This document shows positions 21,737 to 22,976 of a stretch of DNA of 22,976 nucleotides, piece by piece. The stretch lies in assembly GCA_020425885.1 (NCBI GenBank), contig JAGQRA010000649.1:1-22976 (forward strand), read 5' to 3'. Each line of letters starts with the position of its first letter. The stretch's first letter is position 1. A program made the position numbers and the translations under genes. The stretch is from Planctomycetota bacterium. GTDB taxonomy: Bacteria; Planctomycetota; UBA1135; UBA2386. Under the pieces are notes generated by a model. That model worked only from the letters and a program-made list of their open reading frames with translations. It ran no database searches and had not been told where the DNA came from.

Positions 21737-22725
21737 CCGGAACGATCAAGGAGCGGGCGCTCGAGCTCACGGCCAAGGTCAACGCGCTGCGCAGCCAGCT
21801 CGCCGCGCAGGTCATCGGTCAGGAACCGCTGATCGACGACATGCTGGTCGGCGTGCTGGCCGGCGGCCACATCCTCCTCGAGGGGTTGCCTGGCCTCGGC
21901 AAGACCCTCCTGGTGCGCTCGCTGAGCCGCGGCCTCGGCCTCGACTTCTCGCGGATCCAGTGCACCCCCGATCTGATGCCGACCGACGTCACGGGGACGC
22001 AGATCCTCGACGAGGCGGAGGGCCGTCGATCGTTCCGCTTCCAACGCGGACCGGTCTTCGCCGGATTGGTGCTGGCCGATGAGATCAACCGCGCGACCCC
22101 GAAGACGCAGTCGGCATTGCTCGAGGCCATGCAGGAGAGAACGGTCACCGTCGGCGGCACGACGCACGCCTTGCCCGACCCGTTCCACGTCATCGCGACC
22201 CAGAATCCGATCGAACTCGAGGGCACATTCCCGTTGCCCGAAGCCCAGCTCGACCGCTTCCTGTTCCGACTCGACGTCAAGACTCCGTCAAGGGAGGCGA
22301 TGGCGCGCATTCTCGGCGCTACGACTGCCGGGGCGGGACCCGATGCCGCGGAGCACCTGAGTCATCTCGAACTGCGGGAGCTGCAGACCATCGTTCGCGA
22401 AGTCCTGTGCGGAACGCATCTGCTCGACCACGTGGCCTGTCTCGTGCTCGCCACCCATCCCGAGGCCGAGGGCGCCGATGAACCGACGAAACGGTTCGTT
22501 CGTTATGGCGCCAGCGCCCGCGCCGGACAGGCCATCATCCTCGGCGCGAAGGCGCGGGCCCTGCTCGCGGGACGCCCATCGATCATCCGCGACGACATCG
22601 AGGCGTGCGCTCTGCCGGCATTGCGTCACCGCGTGCTGTTCGGCTTCGAGGCGGAGGCCGAGCGCATCGAAGTGTCAGATCTGTATCCGGGGTGGAGATC
22701 TCAGGCCGAGCGAAACGCCGGCTGA
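21733..22725 (+). CDS. MoxR-family AAA+ ATPase
   Basis: This 330-residue MoxR AAA+ ATPase is probably a chaperone that remodels or inserts cofactors into partner proteins. Walker A is GLPGLGKT (51-58), Walker B VLADEINRATPKTQ (113-126), sensor 1 IATQNPIELEG (154-164), and the arginine-finger region LPEAQLDRFLF. A sensor-2 segment RYGASARAGQAIILGAKARA follows, with a standard C-terminal lid. MoxR genes are normally followed by DUF58 and von Willebrand A-domain partners. Here the gene follows a PLP enzyme with a 4-base overlap, and the next 250 bases hold no recognisable partner. The partners may be coded elsewhere, or beyond the right edge after the gap. The start is fixed by the overlap (ATG 21733) and matches the family's usual N-terminus. 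Confidence 0.92.
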   Translation: MTGTIKERALELTAKVNALRSQLAAQVIGQEPLIDDMLVGVLAGGHILLEGLPGLGKTLLVRSLSRGLGLDFSRIQCTPDLMPTDVTGTQILDEAEGRRSFRFQRGPVFAGLVLADEINRATPKTQSALLEAMQERTVTVGGTTHALPDPFHVIATQNPIELEGTFPLPEAQLDRFLFRLDVKTPSREAMARILGATTAGAGPDAAEHLSHLELRELQTIVREVLCGTHLLDHVACLVLATHPEAEGADEPTKRFVRYGASARAGQAIILGAKARALLAGRPSIIRDDIEACALPALRHRVLFGFEAEAERIEVSDLYPGWRSQAERNAG

Positions 22726-22735
22726 TTGATCAGCC
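22720..22735 (+). terminator. Hairpin over the moxR stop
   Basis: GGCTGAT (22720-22726) and ATCAGCC (22729-22735) form a perfect 7-bp stem with a two-base loop spanning the moxR TGA. There is no T-run, so it may protect the 3' end or be incidental. Confidence 0.25.
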
Positions 22736-22775
22736 AGGCCATCAGCCAAGTCTGTTACACGACTGCAAGACTCGG

Positions 22776-22795
22776 CAGCGCATGCTCATGCGCTG
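22776..22795. terminator. Perfect 9-bp hairpin downstream of moxR
   Basis: CAGCGCATG and CATGCGCTG flank two bases. There is no poly-T, so the function is uncertain; it is the strongest stem between moxR and the window end. Confidence 0.3.
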
Positions 22796-22820
22796 ATCCG
22801 TTCCGGTGTTCGCCGCCACC

Positions 22821-22976
22821 ATGCCGAAAAAAACAACTCTGCCTTGGAAAGTTTCGGCTTCCCATGCGTCTACACCGCTGCATGGGACGAGTGGTCCCGG
22901 CCGCGCAACGCGGTCCTGGTGGAAGCCAGGGCAGCGTCACTTCGAGAGGGCACAACGCGCGGCCGAGACCAAACCG
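22821..22976 (+). CDS. Open partial reading frame leaving the window, possible gene start
   Basis: ATG 22821 opens 52 codons without a stop before the right edge, beginning MPKKTTLPWKVSASHASTPL. A GTG lies five codons upstream in the same frame. The residues are basic and include Trp-Trp, and I recognise no family. There is no Shine-Dalgarno sequence, and the frame crosses a stable hairpin (22861-22886). It may be chance or the beginning of a small basic protein. Confidence 0.2.
   Translation, partial: MPKKTTLPWKVSASHASTPLHGTSGPGRATRSWWKPGQRHFERAQRAAETKP

Larger units (their letters stand above)
22726..22976. other. Structured, partly A-rich region with no recognised gene
   Basis: Downstream of moxR the G+C content drops locally around 22828-22858 (a run of seven A). 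Two hairpins stand out: CAGCGCATG/CATGCGCTG at 22776-22795 (9-bp perfect stem) and CCCATGC/GCATGGG at 22861-22886 (7-bp stem, 12-base loop). A smaller CCGCG/CGCGG pair lies at 22900-22912. These could be terminators, a leader for the next gene or a small RNA; nothing here matches a family I know. Confidence 0.4.

Noticed and set aside
22755..22955. 66-residue minus-strand frame at the right end
   Set aside because: It has no family resemblance, spans two hairpins and the A-run, and lacks a promoter or ribosome-binding site.
1..22976. tRNA, rRNA, riboswitch, prophage or insertion sequence
   Set aside because: Scanning both strands by eye showed no CCA-ended cloverleaf, rRNA core, known riboswitch core, integrase or transposase. 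A covariance search would be the decisive test.

Overview
The window is about 23 kb of G+C-rich DNA (roughly two thirds G+C by eye), densely packed with chromosomal genes. I see no rRNA, tRNA, CRISPR array, insertion sequence or phage gene. The best guess for the host is a member of the Planctomycetota (PVC superphylum). Three things point there. The GyrA active-site region ([19 protein letters not shown] followed by VVYPTLV) closely matches the chlamydial/PVC form as I remember it. Several surface proteins are built from carboxypeptidase-regulatory-like beta domains. The secreted M14 peptidase ends in a beta-rich tail of a kind I associate with deep-branching marine planctomycetes. This assignment is inference, because no marker-gene search was possible.

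Layout from left to right. 1-2184 (minus): a secreted M14 zinc carboxypeptidase, whose stop codon overlaps the start of an apaH gene that runs off the left edge. 2304-3872 (plus): murJ, the lipid II flippase. 3903-5645 (minus): a membrane-anchored regulatory-domain protein followed by a small secreted protein of unknown family. 5689-6183 (plus): sixA. 6193-9159 (minus): a 988-residue membrane-anchored protein with eight or nine tandem regulatory-like beta domains. 9160-9728: the largest gap, holding a 14-bp tandem repeat and an 18-bp perfect palindrome. 9729-11968 (minus): a third regulatory-domain protein overlapping a Nudix hydrolase. 12033-13655 (plus): a multi-membrane-span GT-C-type glycosyltransferase. 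13656-13790: a REP-like inverted repeat doublet that also supplies the stop codon of yqeY. 13776-16720 (minus): gyrA overlapping yqeY. 16904-19580 (plus): a cinA-type gene, mutY and fabI. 19605-20759 (minus): a TPR-like lipoprotein. 20810-22725 (plus): a divergent cysteine-synthase-fold enzyme overlapping a MoxR ATPase. 22726-22976: a structured, locally A-rich stretch that ends in an open reading frame leaving the window.

Most genes are housekeeping: topoisomerase, lipid II export, fatty-acid synthesis, base-excision repair, and dinucleotide and nucleotide sanitation. They are interleaved with planctomycete-type envelope proteins. Gene pairs are tightly coupled through 1-4 base stop/start overlaps. 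Shine-Dalgarno sequences are almost absent. Instead several operon-leading genes have a TANNNT -10-like element only 6-12 bases before the start codon, which suggests leaderless or near-leaderless mRNAs. The least ordinary parts are the REP-like doublet at the yqeY 3' end, the cysteine-synthase homologue with altered substrate-binding residues coupled to an orphan MoxR, the family of anchored tandem beta-domain proteins, and the repeat-bearing gap at 9160-9728.
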